In this document: piece after piece, positions 16,188-24,999 of the stretch
Numbering within the stretch: position 1 is the stretch's first letter
Layout of the letters: the number at the start of each line of letters is the position of its first letter
Source of the DNA: Halomonas sp. DQ26W
GTDB taxonomy: Bacteria > Pseudomonadota > Gammaproteobacteria > Pseudomonadales > Halomonadaceae
Reading direction: 5' to 3'
DNA length: 35,485 nt
Assembly (NCBI RefSeq): GCF_003339685.1
Contig: NZ_QPKI01000034.1
Coordinates: forward strand, 1 to 35,485
The notes under the pieces: model-generated
Databases searched by the model: none
What the model was told of the DNA's origin: nothing
Seen by the model: the letters and a program-made list of their open reading frames with translations, nothing else
Made by a program: the position numbers and the translations under genes

Positions 16188-16382
16188 ATGATGAGCGTGC
16201 TACAGAAGACCTGCTCAATCTGTGGAAAAAGCTATGAAAGTGCCGAATTCAGCTATGGCAACAGAGCCAAACGCTCTTACTGTCGATCTTGCAACAAAAC
16301 CGAGAAAGCTGCTTATTCTGCAGGTGGTGTTGAATCAGCGCAACTGTTCCGGGAGACACAGCGTGCAAAGTGGAAAGACTAA
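16188..16382 (+). CDS. Small zinc-ribbon-like protein (CxxC-x19-CxxC), cassette-borne
   Basis: This 64-residue protein starts MMSVLQKTCSICGKSY and has a second pair in SYCRSCNKTEK, giving C9/C12 and C32/C35. The pattern resembles the small zinc fingers found in phage and island genes, sometimes linked to HNH nucleases, but no HNH residues are present. The tail (FRETQRAKWKD) is basic. The start is decided by a near-perfect AGGAGGTG at 16177-16184; the second ATG at 16191 is equally possible. The frame is open upstream, and a start at 16056 would give 108 residues. An attC-like site begins directly after the stop. Likely nucleic-acid or metal binding; function unknown. Confidence 0.65.
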   Translation: MMSVLQKTCSICGKSYESAEFSYGNRAKRSYCRSCNKTEKAAYSAGGVESAQLFRETQRAKWKD

Positions 16383-16383
16383 A

Positions 16384-16443
16384 CTCGAACAATTAATTCA
16401 AGGCGATGCGGCTTCACATCCCGGCTTGATTCTGCTGTTATAT
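16384..16443 (+). other. attC-like recombination site 2
   Basis: This 60-base stretch begins CTCGAACAATTAATTCAAGG and ends GGCTTGATTCTGCTGTTATA plus T. In order and spacing it follows the aadA-type attC, which reads TAACAATTCGTTCAAGCCG, then GCCGCTTCG, then GGCTTAA and GCGTTAG. TCAAG pairs with CTTGA and GATG with CATC, leaving unpaired bases between them as attC hairpins have. GTTATAT departs from GTTRRRY at one position, and the left core is weaker. It immediately follows the CxxC gene. Confidence 0.55.
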
Positions 16444-16750
16444 AAAATCATTATAAATGCCAACTCCTGGCCGATTCCTGTCACTGACTGTATATCTCAG
16501 TGGTTGAAGCAGAATCGGCTGGTTTCCTTACTTTTCGTGCCGCGCTATCGTTTTTGCGACTCGCCGAAGCGGCGGCAACACCGCGGTCGCCGATGCGTCG
16601 GACCGGAGCTAAAGCTACCTCCAACAATGTTCTTTTATTATGTGGTGGGCGGTCGGGTGGCCTTGTGGCGATCCGGCTTTTTGGTGCCAGCGACGACATT
16701 CCCCCTGTCACCGAGTAACATCCTCCTGATCAGGCAGGTATGAGGCGACG
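16444..16750. other. Gene-free stretch before polB
   Basis: I find no supported gene here. Base composition changes from AT-rich to GC-rich near 16550. The 23-bp repeat arm at 16606-16628 lies here. A lone LexA-like half-site CTGTATAT occurs at 16488-16495, but the other half does not fit. Confidence 0.5.
16606..16628 (-). repeat. Right arm of the perfect 23-bp inverted repeat bracketing the islet
   Basis: These 23 bases (GAGCTAAAGCTACC and on to CAACAAT) are the exact reverse complement of 14835-14857. The arm lies after the cassette region and before polB. Confidence 0.75.
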
Positions 16751-19138
16751 GTGAAGGAGCAACAGGGTTTCGTGTTGACCCGCCATTGGCGGGACACCCC
16801 CGCGGGTACCGAGGTGACATTCTGGCTCGCCACCGATGCCGGCCCGCGCTGTGTGCGCTTGCCGCCCCAGCCTTCGGTGGCCTTCATTCCCGTCGAGCAG
16901 CGCACGCAGGCGGAAGTCTTGCTGTATGGCGAACGCGACGTCGAACTACGCCCGCTTGAGCTTCGCGATTTTCATCACCGGTCCGTGCTGGGGCTCTACT
17001 GCCGGCAGCATCGACAGTTGATGCAGCTGGAGAGACGGCTGCGCGAGGCCGGTATCGATGTCTTCGAGGCGGATGTGCGGCCGCCTGAGCGCTACCTGAT
17101 GGAGCGCTACATCACCGCTCCGGTATGGTTCGCGGAACCAGAGACTTCCCGAGGTGCATTGATCGAGACCCAGCTCAAGCCGGCGCCGGAGTACCGGCCA
17201 CGGCTCAGGCTGGCGTCGCTGGACATCGAGACCAGCGAGCGGGGCGATCTCTACTCCATTGCCCTGGAGGGCTGCGGTCAGCGCCAGGTCTTCATGCTGG
17301 GGCCGGCGAATGGAAGGGAGGCTGAGTCGGGCGATGCGCCCGAGTCCCGGGACCTTTCCCTACTCTACTGCGATGACCGCAAGGCGCTGCTGGTACGATT
17401 GAATGAATGGATCGCAGAGCATGATCCGGATGCGATCATCGGCTGGAATCTGGTGCAGTTCGACCTGCGCATCCTGCAGCGCCACGCCGAGCAATTCGGC
17501 GTTCCGTTGCTGTTTGGCCGAGGCGGTGAACCCATGGAGTGGCGAGCCCACGGCAGCAATGCCAACCACTTTTTTGCCTCGGCCGCGGGTCGGTTGATCA
17601 TCGACGGCATCGAGATGCTGCGCCAGGCAACCTGGCGTTTTGACTTGTTCAGCCTGGAGCACGTTGCCCAGGAGCTGTTGGGCGAGGGCAAGGCCATCGA
17701 CAGCCCCTACCAGCGCATGGACGAGATCAACTGCATGTTCGCCGAAGACAAGCCTCGACTTGCCCGCTACAACCTCAAGGACTGCGAGCTGGTCACGCGA
17801 ATCTTTGCCGAGACCGAGCTGATCGACTTCCTGCTCGAGCGGGCCGCCGTCACCGGCTTGCTTGCCGACCGGAGCGGTGGCTCGGTGGCGGCGTTTTCGC
17901 ATCTCTACCTGCCACGCATGCACCGGCTGGGCTTCGTGGCACCGAATCTTCTCCAAGGGCGTGGCGAGGGCGAGGACAGTCCGGGCGGCTTCGTCATGGA
18001 TTCCCGGCCGGGGCTCTACGACTCGGTACTGGTACTGGATTTCAAGAGCCTCTATCCCTCGATCATCCGCACCTTCCTGATCGACCCGGTGGGGCTGGTG
18101 GAGGGTCTTGGTGAGCCGCAGGAGGATAGCGTGCCCGGTTTCCGTGGGGCCCGTTTTTCACGCACGCAGCACGCCCTGCCCGATATCGTGGAGCGCGTTT
18201 GGCAGGGCCGCGAGGCGGCCAAGCGCGAACGCAATGCGCCCCTGTCCCAGGCGTTGAAGATCATCATGAACGCTTTCTACGGCGTACTGGGCTCCAGGGG
18301 TTGCCGCTTCTTCGACCCCCGGCTTGCCTCGTCGATTACGCTACGTGGCCACGCCATCATGCATCGCACACGGGAGCTGATCGAAGACAGGGGATATACC
18401 GTTATCTACGGTGACACCGACTCGACCTTCGTGTGGCTAGGCAGTCGAAGAAGTGAAGCGGAGGCCGGCGCCATCGGGCGCGAGCTGGCGGCAAACGTCA
18501 ATCGCTGGTGGGACGAGCACCTGACATCGACACTGGGGTTGGAAAGTGCCCTGGAGCTGCAGTTCGAGACGCATTTCTGTCGCTTCCTCATGCCAACCAT
18601 CCGCGGCGCCGAGCAGGGCAGCAAGAAGCGCTATGCGGGCTTGGTGCGGGGGGAAGACGGCAGTGAGCACATCGTCTTCAAGGGGCTCGAGGCGGTTCGT
18701 GCGGATTGGTCGCCACTGGCCAAGGTTTTCCAGCAGGAGCTCTACCGGCGCATTTTCACCCTCCAGCCGCACCGTGAGTTCGTGCGTGACTACGTTCGGC
18801 GCACGCTCGCCGGTGAGTACGATGAGCGGCTGGTCTATCGCAAGCGGCTGCGACGCAGGCTCGACGACTATCGTCGCAACGTGCCGCCCCATGTGCGTGC
18901 GGCGCGGCTGGCCGACGAATACAATCAGCAGCTGGGCCGGCCCAGGCAATACCAGAACGGCGGCTGGATTCGCTATGTGATGACCGTGGCGGGCCCTGAA
19001 CCGCTGGAAACACGCCGCTCCGCCATCGATTATCACCACTACCTGAGCCGGCAGCTGCAGCCGGTGGCCGATGCCATCCTTCCTTTCGTCGGCGATGACT
19101 TTTCTGCACTGGTCGATCGTCAATTGGGCCTGTTCTGA
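16751..19138 (+). CDS. polB: DNA polymerase II (family B)
   Basis: This 795-residue polymerase is close to the 783 residues of E. coli PolB. The proofreading exonuclease has D158 and E160 in LASLDIETS, then [14 protein letters not shown] and YNLKDCELV. The polymerase has [25 protein letters not shown] and YGDTDSTFV (553-561), with D555 and D557 as the metal-binding pair. The C-terminus has KKRYAG and the thumb. It takes part in restart and bypass at damaged DNA. The start is GTG, with TGAGG five bases upstream; the overlapping ATG upstream is out of frame. In enterics the gene belongs to the SOS regulon, but no complete LexA box is visible here. Confidence 0.97.
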   Translation: MKEQQGFVLTRHWRDTPAGTEVTFWLATDAGPRCVRLPPQPSVAFIPVEQRTQAEVLLYGERDVELRPLELRDFHHRSVLGLYCRQHRQLMQLERRLREAGIDVFEADVRPPERYLMERYITAPVWFAEPETSRGALIETQLKPAPEYRPRLRLASLDIETSERGDLYSIALEGCGQRQVFMLGPANGREAESGDAPESRDLSLLYCDDRKALLVRLNEWIAEHDPDAIIGWNLVQFDLRILQRHAEQFGVPLLFGRGGEPMEWRAHGSNANHFFASAAGRLIIDGIEMLRQATWRFDLFSLEHVAQELLGEGKAIDSPYQRMDEINCMFAEDKPRLARYNLKDCELVTRIFAETELIDFLLERAAVTGLLADRSGGSVAAFSHLYLPRMHRLGFVAPNLLQGRGEGEDSPGGFVMDSRPGLYDSVLVLDFKSLYPSIIRTFLIDPVGLVEGLGEPQEDSVPGFRGARFSRTQHALPDIVERVWQGREAAKRERNAPLSQALKIIMNAFYGVLGSRGCRFFDPRLASSITLRGHAIMHRTRELIEDRGYTVIYGDTDSTFVWLGSRRSEAEAGAIGRELAANVNRWWDEHLTSTLGLESALELQFETHFCRFLMPTIRGAEQGSKKRYAGLVRGEDGSEHIVFKGLEAVRADWSPLAKVFQQELYRRIFTLQPHREFVRDYVRRTLAGEYDERLVYRKRLRRRLDDYRRNVPPHVRAARLADEYNQQLGRPRQYQNGGWIRYVMTVAGPEPLETRRSAIDYHHYLSRQLQPVADAILPFVGDDFSALVDRQLGLF

Positions 19139-19197
19139 GGAGAGCACCGTCCGATACGCCTCTTGGGCGTGGCGGGAAGGGGACCTGGGCGGCGATG

Positions 19198-20334
19198 CTA
19201 GGTTGGCTCACGGCCCTCCAGCATTTGCTTGCGCATTACCTTAATATGCTCCTCGTCGTACGTTGCCCCGCAGGCCTCGTGGACTTCCTGCAAGAAGCGC
19301 CGGGGCCTGCCCCGCCATTTGTCGCCCAGAACCGTGGCAACGCTAAGGATATCTAGGACCCAGCGCGTTTCTGCCTCGTCGAGCGTGTCGAGTTGACGCC
19401 GGTGGCCCGGCCAGTCGATGGCCAGTTGCCTGTCGCTCACTTCGAAAGCGTCGAGCAGCCGGGAGAGCAAGTAGACGTGGTTGGTGTGTGCGTCCTGGTT
19501 GCGCATGATCAGCTCTCCCATGCCGTGCAGGATCACCTCGCGCGCGGTGCTGCCCAGTTGATCGAGGTCGTCTTCCAGGCGCTGCATCAGAGACTCTATC
19601 GTATAGGGGCCAAGGGCCTGGACCTTGGCCTTGCGCATGATGCGCCAGGTGATGATGGCGTTCCAGATAGCATAGAGTGGCCCGGTGGCCAGCGGCAGCA
19701 ACCCACGCATGGCCATGCGGCCGAAGACACGCCTCAGCAGCACACGCAGGATGAAGCTGCTGACCCCGACTTTCATCCGATACATGACAGAGATTAGCGT
19801 CAGCTTCCACTGGCCCATCTGGGCATAGGGGTAGATGCCATAGATGCGGTGCCTGGGGCTGGGGAGCTCTAGCGCCACGCGTGACATGCCACTCAGCAGC
19901 AGTCTTGCGTGCTCGCTGTCCTGAAGCGGGATGCCGGCGACCTGGCTAGTCTGGGCGACGCCACGCAAGGCGTTCCAGTATAGGAAAAGGACTTCCATCA
20001 AGCTGACTACGCCCGCGACCACGGAGAAGCCGGCCCAGTAGGGTAGTTGCTCCATCAGGGTCATGTCCTCCATACCATCGAGCATGCCCTGGCGCATGAA
20101 CCACTCCATGCTGCCGATGACGCCCCCCGACAGGATCCCTGCAATGGCCGACCAGGTTATCGCCCGGCGGCTTGCCCGCTTGAGCGCGGTCCGTTCTGCA
20201 TTACTGCACGCCTGTGATGGATAGTGCTCCCTGGGCGACTGTTTTTTCAGATAGTCCGCCGCACGGCGTTCGAGAATATTGGGTTCCGGAGAGTACTGCT
20301 GATCCGGTGGTTGGGCTGAAAAGGTTTCTGCCAT
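19198..20334 (-). CDS. Unrecognised integral membrane protein
   Basis: Started at MAETFSAQPPDQQYSPEPNI this is a 378-residue protein. A polar N-terminus of about 50 residues precedes a hydrophobic pair (about 60-80 and 98-122). A third hydrophobic region (about 205-245) includes LRVLLRRVFGRMAMRGLLPL. The C-terminal 130 residues are soluble and mostly helical, with two acidic stretches. The frame is open upstream to 20562, but that would overlap the glutathione transferase gene. Starts at 20376 or 20334 are possible, and neither has a clear ribosome binding site. It converges with polB, with 59 bases between the stops. I do not recognise the family. Confidence 0.72.
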   Translation of the reverse strand: MAETFSAQPPDQQYSPEPNILERRAADYLKKQSPREHYPSQACSNAERTALKRASRRAITWSAIAGILSGGVIGSMEWFMRQGMLDGMEDMTLMEQLPYWAGFSVVAGVVSLMEVLFLYWNALRGVAQTSQVAGIPLQDSEHARLLLSGMSRVALELPSPRHRIYGIYPYAQMGQWKLTLISVMYRMKVGVSSFILRVLLRRVFGRMAMRGLLPLATGPLYAIWNAIITWRIMRKAKVQALGPYTIESLMQRLEDDLDQLGSTAREVILHGMGELIMRNQDAHTNHVYLLSRLLDAFEVSDRQLAIDWPGHRRQLDTLDEAETRWVLDILSVATVLGDKWRGRPRRFLQEVHEACGATYDEEHIKVMRKQMLEGREPT

Positions 20335-20477
20335 AGGGATGGGTCGACATCTTGTGGCTTCAGGATTCGAGATCATGTTGCTCAGGGTAGACGCAGATCG
20401 GCGAATGGGACGAGATAAACGAGGCTGATAGCCGCGTCTGGGCTGTGATAGGGGGAGAAGGCCGCGCCGTGGCGCAA

Positions 20478-21107
20478 TCAGGGCTGTGGGATTGCGTTGA
20501 CTTCCTTGGGGCAGTGATAGCCCCGCTGCACCGCTGGCCTGGCGGCCATGTTTTGGTACCAATGCTTCACGCTGGGATAGTCGTTGAGGTCAATGTGCTG
20601 CCACTCAAAGCGGGAAACCCATGGCCAGGTCGCCATGTCGGCGATGCCGTATTCACCGGCAAGGTATTTGCTTTCGTCAAGGCGTCTGTCGAGGACGCCG
20701 TAGAGGCGCTGTGCCTCGCCGTGAAACCGTTCCTCCGCATAGGGCGCCTTCCCTGGGTTGAAGTGCAGAAAGTGGTGGGCCTGGCCCAGCATGGGGCCGA
20801 TGCCGCCCATCTGCCACATCAACCACTCCAGTGCGCGGTGGCGCCCCTCGAGGTCGCTGGGCAGGAATCGACCGCTTTTCTCGGCGAGATAGACCATGAT
20901 GGCCCCTGACTCCATCAACACGATGCCGGTTTCGTTATCGCGAATCGCCGGGATCTTGTTATTGGGGCTTACCGCCAGGAACGTCGACTCGAACTGCTTG
21001 CCCTGGGTGATATCCACGGCGTGGGCGCGGTAGGGCAGACCGAGCTCTTCCAGCAGGATGGAGACCTTGCGGCCATTCGGTGTCGTCCAGGTCCAGAGGT
21101 CGATCAT
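20478..21107 (-). CDS. Glutathione S-transferase, Nu-class / YfcG-YghU-like
   Basis: This 209-residue protein begins MIDLWTWTTPNGRKVSILLE. The TPNGRKV motif is typical of YfcG/YghU proteins, which show disulfide-bond reductase activity with glutathione. SPNNKIPAIRD gives the cis-proline loop and ESGAIMVYLAE the glutathione-binding step. The helical domain contains YLAGEYGIADMATWPWV. AAGGA at 21114-21118 lies one base from the first ATG (21113) but seven from the second (21107), so I take the second. The protein is a cytoplasmic glutathione-dependent reductase or transferase; its physiological substrate is unknown. Confidence 0.9.
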   Translation of the reverse strand: MIDLWTWTTPNGRKVSILLEELGLPYRAHAVDITQGKQFESTFLAVSPNNKIPAIRDNETGIVLMESGAIMVYLAEKSGRFLPSDLEGRHRALEWLMWQMGGIGPMLGQAHHFLHFNPGKAPYAEERFHGEAQRLYGVLDRRLDESKYLAGEYGIADMATWPWVSRFEWQHIDLNDYPSVKHWYQNMAARPAVQRGYHCPKEVNAIPQP

Positions 21108-21203
21108 CGTCATTTCCTTGTCGCTTGTTCATTGTCTCAGGCAGGTTGGCATAGCTGGGCAATGCTCGCCATTAGGTCATTGAAAACGCTGTTCGAGAAA
21201 ATA

Positions 21204-21256
21204 TTGACTGAAGTAACTAAGCAATGCTATTTAGCGCTACCGGCAATCTCTGCCGG
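21204..21256 (+). promoter_or_regulatory. Candidate promoter and 5' hairpin of the second lipoprotein gene
   Basis: TTGACT at 21204-21209 is a good -35. A weak -10 (CTATTT or TATTTA, about 21227-21233) follows at 17-18 bases. Just downstream CCGGCA (21240-21245) and TGCCGG (21251-21256) form a 6-bp hairpin in the presumed leader. Confidence 0.4.
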
Positions 21257-21289
21257 AGTGAAAATCGTAACTTTCGAGGGTTTGTGAAC

Positions 21290-21562
21290 ATGCCGCTGCG
21301 CCACTGTTTACCCATTCTGATGGTGACTCTCTTCGTCACCGGTTGTGCCAGTAACACCACCATTGCTCCACGTTACACTACCGACAATCCCGATCTGCTG
21401 AGAATCGGCGGCGAACGTCCCTCCAACCCGGATGTGTGGACGGAAAACGCCGGCTCCTTCTGCATCGAGGTCACCGAGCGCTGGAGCGAGCACGGCAAGA
21501 CGCCCGACGGCCAGGTGCTCTGGGCGAAAGACACGCTGCGCAAGGTCGTTCCCTGCCGTTAG
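21290..21562 (+). CDS. Small lipoprotein, paralogue of the one at 14123-14392
   Basis: Started at MPLRHCLPILMVTLFVTGC this 90-residue protein has a type II signal peptide with lipobox VTGC. The mature region repeats the sister protein's motifs: APRYTTDNPDLLRIG, GSFCIEVTERW, TPDGQVLWAKDT and VVPC. The middle (NPDVWTENA) is less conserved. The ATG has a weak GAGGG upstream, and an earlier in-frame ATG at 21224 would add a non-signal tail. It has its own apparent promoter and a strong terminator, so it is a single-gene unit. No known function; probably anchored to the outer membrane, because the residue after Cys is Ala rather than Asp. Confidence 0.85.
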   Translation: MPLRHCLPILMVTLFVTGCASNTTIAPRYTTDNPDLLRIGGERPSNPDVWTENAGSFCIEVTERWSEHGKTPDGQVLWAKDTLRKVVPCR

Positions 21563-21601
21563 GTAGAGATATTCAGTTCTATCTTTAGTCCCTTATTCCA
21601 G

Positions 21602-21628
21602 GCCCGGTATAACGATACCGGGCTTTTT
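21602..21628 (+). terminator. Intrinsic terminator of the lipoprotein gene
   Basis: GCCCGGTAT and ATACCGGGC form a perfect 9-bp stem with loop AACG, followed by TTTTT. This is a textbook rho-independent terminator 39 bases after the stop, between convergent genes. Confidence 0.95.
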
Positions 21629-21672
21629 CTGCTCTTTCGCCAACGCAGGGCAAACATCGTGTTCGCCAGTAC

Positions 21673-24600
21673 TCAGCTGTCTCTCATTGGTGAGCCGATG
21701 TCCTCGTTGGTGCCTCCTGATTTGTCAGCATCACATACGCCTCGTCCGGGCTGGAGGTGGGGGCGCAGGATCGGCTCCATGCCCTTGAGCACCTGTACCG
21801 GCAGTGCCGACGTGAAGCGGAAGTTGTCGGACTCACTGCCCGCGACATAGGCAGTTAGGGTGCCGAAATGGTCGTCACCGAGATAGAAGACGAAGGTGGC
21901 GGTACGGTTGCGTGCCCTGGAGTCGATGACCTGGCCGCTTCGCGCCACGGTTTCGATTCGGTTGTTTCCGGTGCCGGTCTTGCCCCCGAGGGTCAGGGCT
22001 GTCCCGTCCTCCAGGGTAAAGCTACCTTGCAGCCGGCGCGCGGTACCCCCATCCACCACGCTGGAAAGCGTTTCGCGCAGGGTCGCCGCCACTTCAGATT
22101 CCATTACCTGCTGGGCGAGGCGGTCTGAGTGCAGGAAGCGGGTTTCGTAAGGGGTGTCGGCCGCGAAGTGCAGGTCGTCGATGCGCAGTGTCGGCAAGCG
22201 CACACCATCGTTGAGGATGATGCCCATCAGCTCGGCCAGAGCCGCTGGACGATCCCCGGAAGAGCCCACCGCGGTGGCAAGCGAAGGAACGAGATACTCG
22301 AAGGGGTAGCCCAGTCGCTGCCAGCGCTGATGGATGTCGAGGAAGGCTTCGACCTCGAGCATGGTGCGGATACGCACATCCCTGGCGCTGCGGTGGCGGG
22401 TCCTGAATAGCCAGTCATACACCTCTTGACGTTCCTGCTGGCTGGCGGCGGCAATATCGAAGAAGCTCGCCTCGGGATAGTCCAGCAGGTAACCGAGCAG
22501 CCACAGCTCAAGAGGGTGGACCTTGGCGATATAGCCCTGATCCGACAGCGAGAAGCTGCCCGGCGCATTACGATCATACAGTTCATCGACCCGGCGCTCG
22601 CTGAGCGTCGTGGTGGTGGGCAGCCACTCGGCGAGAAAAGCAGCGAAGGCAGTGCGGTCGGCCTCCGGATAAAGGTAGCGATGCACTGCCGCCAGGCGCG
22701 GGGCAGTATTGCGCAGGCCGCCGAGGAAGGCCTCCAGGCGCGCATTGCTGTCGAGGTTGCGATACTTGTTCCAGAAACGCTGCAGGAAGGCGCGACCTTC
22801 GCGGTCGGCAAAGCGTTGCAGGTACTCCAGCCGACGTGGGTCGAGGTCATCCTCCAATAGCTGACTGCGATGTTCGTTATGGTGGGTGCTGTAGCTCACC
22901 AGGTCCCGCAGGAGCCGGATGAAGGGCAGGTTGAGCGATTCGCGCATGGCCTCCTTGAGCGTTGGGTTGCGGCCGTTGTCCTCACGACGGAAATTGCTGA
23001 AGGTGTGGCGCCCACCGCCGGTGAAGTAGGCTTCGTTGGGGCTGGCTGAATAGCGGCGATCCATGGCGGCATCGAGCAGTTCCGCCAGTGAGAGATCGGG
23101 CCGGGTGACCAGACTGTCGACGACCCAGCGGCTGAGAACGTCCTGGCGGTCCAGCTCGACCCGTCGCAGTGATTCCGTCAGTTCGCCGGCGTAACGCCGG
23201 TGGAGCTCGGCGATGACTTCCAGGTAGGTCGCGAGCACCCTGAGCTTGGCAGTGGAGCCTAGCTCCAGCTTGCTGCCTTCGTTGATATCGAAGGGCTGGC
23301 CGGTATTGTCGGTCTGTACGCGGACGCGAAAACTGTCTTCACCGCGTTCATAGAGCGTAAAGCTGTAGCGAACCTCTCGCGTCTTCTCCGGCGACAACAG
23401 GCGGTCGCCGAACAGACCGATCTCGCTGGCGAAGTCAGGGTCGGCCAACTGGTACAGGTAAGCCGTGACCTGCTCCTGCAGTCCGCCGTGCAGCGTTGTC
23501 CGGGCGCTCAAGTCGAGCCGGTCCAGATCGTAGAACGACTGGCCCAGCAGGCTTCCAAGGCGACCACGAGCTGTCTGCAGTCCCTTGTCCTGCTCGATCC
23601 GCAGTTCTGCCGGGTCGCCACTGAAATCGCGGAAGGTCAGCTGCTGAGCGAGAGCCGAATCGCGTAATGCGGGGGCGATGATGCCTTCGTCGGCGAGAAG
23701 CCTCAGGTAGCTGTCGGTGAGTTGCTCAAGCGCCAGGCGACCCCCGTTGAGGTACCAGGAGGGCCGTCGCTGGGCAATCATCAATGCCACGATCTGGCGC
23801 AGGGCCAGCCCTTGAGCCAGCTCATCTCCCCGACTGCCGCTCGCCACCAGTTGGCGATTGAAGGTGTCGAAGTCCTCGCCGAACCACACCCAGAGCGCAT
23901 CACCGATGCCGTGAACCTCGCCGTATCCAGGAGCCGCGGCCAGCGGCACCGAGTTGATGTAGTCCAGCGCCACGTCCTGGCGCGCCGATAGCGTCTGGGG
24001 GCCATGCATGTAGCTGCGTACGCTGGCAGAGATCATCTGGCGTAGCTTCTCCATGGGAGAGCCCGTCAGGCCGCCGGGGGAGTGGCGGTATTTCTCCAAC
24101 TGTGTGGCAAGCGTGCTGCCGCCGGAAGACTGGCCGGAGACATCCAGCGCCCGGCCGACCTGGGATACCGCAGCCATGGTGAATCGAGGCCAGTCGACGG
24201 CCGGATTGGCATAGGGCGTGCTGTCATCGAGCAGGTGGCGATTCTCGATGAACAGCAGCACCTGCAGCATCAGGGGAGGGACGGTATCGAAATGGGGGTA
24301 GTGGCGCTGGGGGTGGCGAAACGCGTATAGCGTTTCCCCGCGACACTCCATCAGGGTCAGGCCGGCTTGCGTCTTTTCCGCATAGGGCGGGAAGAAACCA
24401 CGCTTGGCATACTCCAGCAGTGGGGCTGAAAAACGTGCCTGTTGGGTTATCTCGTAGCCCCTTTCCAGCAGCCGTGCCTCGATTTCGGGCAACTGGGTAT
24501 AGCCCAGGCGCTGGTCGAAGGGGCCGTGGCTGGGAAACAGGATACGTTCGCTCTGCCCCGGGGCCACGGTGTAACGCAAGGTGCCCGCATAGCGCGAGAG

Positions 24601-24843
24601 TTCCTGGGCCTGGAAGTGAGAGGTACGCGCTTCGGCCACCAAGAGGGTGGCAAGGGACACGGCGAACAGGGCCAGTAGAGTCGTCAGCACCAGATACAGG
24701 AGCCGGTGTGACCTGGCCGGCAAGGGTGCCGGCTCGAGAGGTGGCTCCTCGATGAACAGGGAAGCTCTTCCGCCCGAGGCGCTTGTATCGATCCAGGCCT
24801 CAGCGGATGAGTTCCGGCGTAACGAACCCCGTTGCGGTGCCAT
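21673..24843 (-). CDS. Large bifunctional penicillin-binding protein (GT51 transglycosylase and transpeptidase)
   Basis: This 1056-residue protein has a polar N-terminus, one membrane helix (about 47-70), a glycosyltransferase 51 domain and a penicillin-binding domain. The transglycosylase has FIENRHLL with E200 as the likely catalytic residue, then SGGSTLATQLEKY. The transpeptidase has STAK at 530-533 (S530 nucleophile), SLNLPF as the SxN motif, and GGKTGTGNN with K955. It is much longer than PBP1a/1b cores, with about 250 extra residues between STAK and KTG. It polymerises and cross-links peptidoglycan in the periplasm. GAGG lies four bases before the ATG. It converges with the lipoprotein gene. 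It is not typical MrcA or MrcB, so I give no symbol. Confidence 0.88.
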   Translation of the reverse strand: MAPQRGSLRRNSSAEAWIDTSASGGRASLFIEEPPLEPAPLPARSHRLLYLVLTTLLALFAVSLATLLVAEARTSHFQAQELSRYAGTLRYTVAPGQSERILFPSHGPFDQRLGYTQLPEIEARLLERGYEITQQARFSAPLLEYAKRGFFPPYAEKTQAGLTLMECRGETLYAFRHPQRHYPHFDTVPPLMLQVLLFIENRHLLDDSTPYANPAVDWPRFTMAAVSQVGRALDVSGQSSGGSTLATQLEKYRHSPGGLTGSPMEKLRQMISASVRSYMHGPQTLSARQDVALDYINSVPLAAAPGYGEVHGIGDALWVWFGEDFDTFNRQLVASGSRGDELAQGLALRQIVALMIAQRRPSWYLNGGRLALEQLTDSYLRLLADEGIIAPALRDSALAQQLTFRDFSGDPAELRIEQDKGLQTARGRLGSLLGQSFYDLDRLDLSARTTLHGGLQEQVTAYLYQLADPDFASEIGLFGDRLLSPEKTREVRYSFTLYERGEDSFRVRVQTDNTGQPFDINEGSKLELGSTAKLRVLATYLEVIAELHRRYAGELTESLRRVELDRQDVLSRWVVDSLVTRPDLSLAELLDAAMDRRYSASPNEAYFTGGGRHTFSNFRREDNGRNPTLKEAMRESLNLPFIRLLRDLVSYSTHHNEHRSQLLEDDLDPRRLEYLQRFADREGRAFLQRFWNKYRNLDSNARLEAFLGGLRNTAPRLAAVHRYLYPEADRTAFAAFLAEWLPTTTTLSERRVDELYDRNAPGSFSLSDQGYIAKVHPLELWLLGYLLDYPEASFFDIAAASQQERQEVYDWLFRTRHRSARDVRIRTMLEVEAFLDIHQRWQRLGYPFEYLVPSLATAVGSSGDRPAALAELMGIILNDGVRLPTLRIDDLHFAADTPYETRFLHSDRLAQQVMESEVAATLRETLSSVVDGGTARRLQGSFTLEDGTALTLGGKTGTGNNRIETVARSGQVIDSRARNRTATFVFYLGDDHFGTLTAYVAGSESDNFRFTSALPVQVLKGMEPILRPHLQPGRGVCDADKSGGTNEDIGSPMRDS

Positions 24844-24999
24844 GCACCTCTCCCTTCTGCCGTTTCCTTTCTGCTTCTTGTAGCTTAGCGTGAAGTGAGA
24901 GATACAGTGATTTTACAAACGGCAAGAAGTGCAAGTTTTTGACAGAGCGGCAAGATATTGTTTGTGCGTTGATCGTAACATCGGCGAGTCGACCCGCTA

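Larger units (their letters stand above)
14970..16443. mobile_element. Remnant gene-cassette array without integrase (CALIN-like islet)
   Basis: This region is visibly AT-richer than its flanks and holds small genes each followed by an attC-like site. The 189-residue gene at 15103-15672 is followed by a site at 15698-15747. A broken Cys-rich gene and a CxxC gene are followed by a site at 16384-16443. A lone GTTGAGT core at 14973-14979 fits the GTTRRRY pattern and may mark an eroded left edge. No integrase or attI is visible. Arrays of attC sites lacking integrases are known as CALIN elements. The assignment rests on my reading of the sites and is inference. Confidence 0.5.

Noticed and set aside
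16488..16503. Possible LexA box before polB
   Set aside because: Only the left half (CTGTATAT) fits. The right half reads GTGG instead of ACAG, and the site is about 250 bases from the start.
16222..16743. 173-codon frame overlapping the CxxC gene, attC-like site and repeat
   Set aside because: It crosses the composition boundary and the 23-bp repeat, has no ribosome binding site, and its product has no coherent features.
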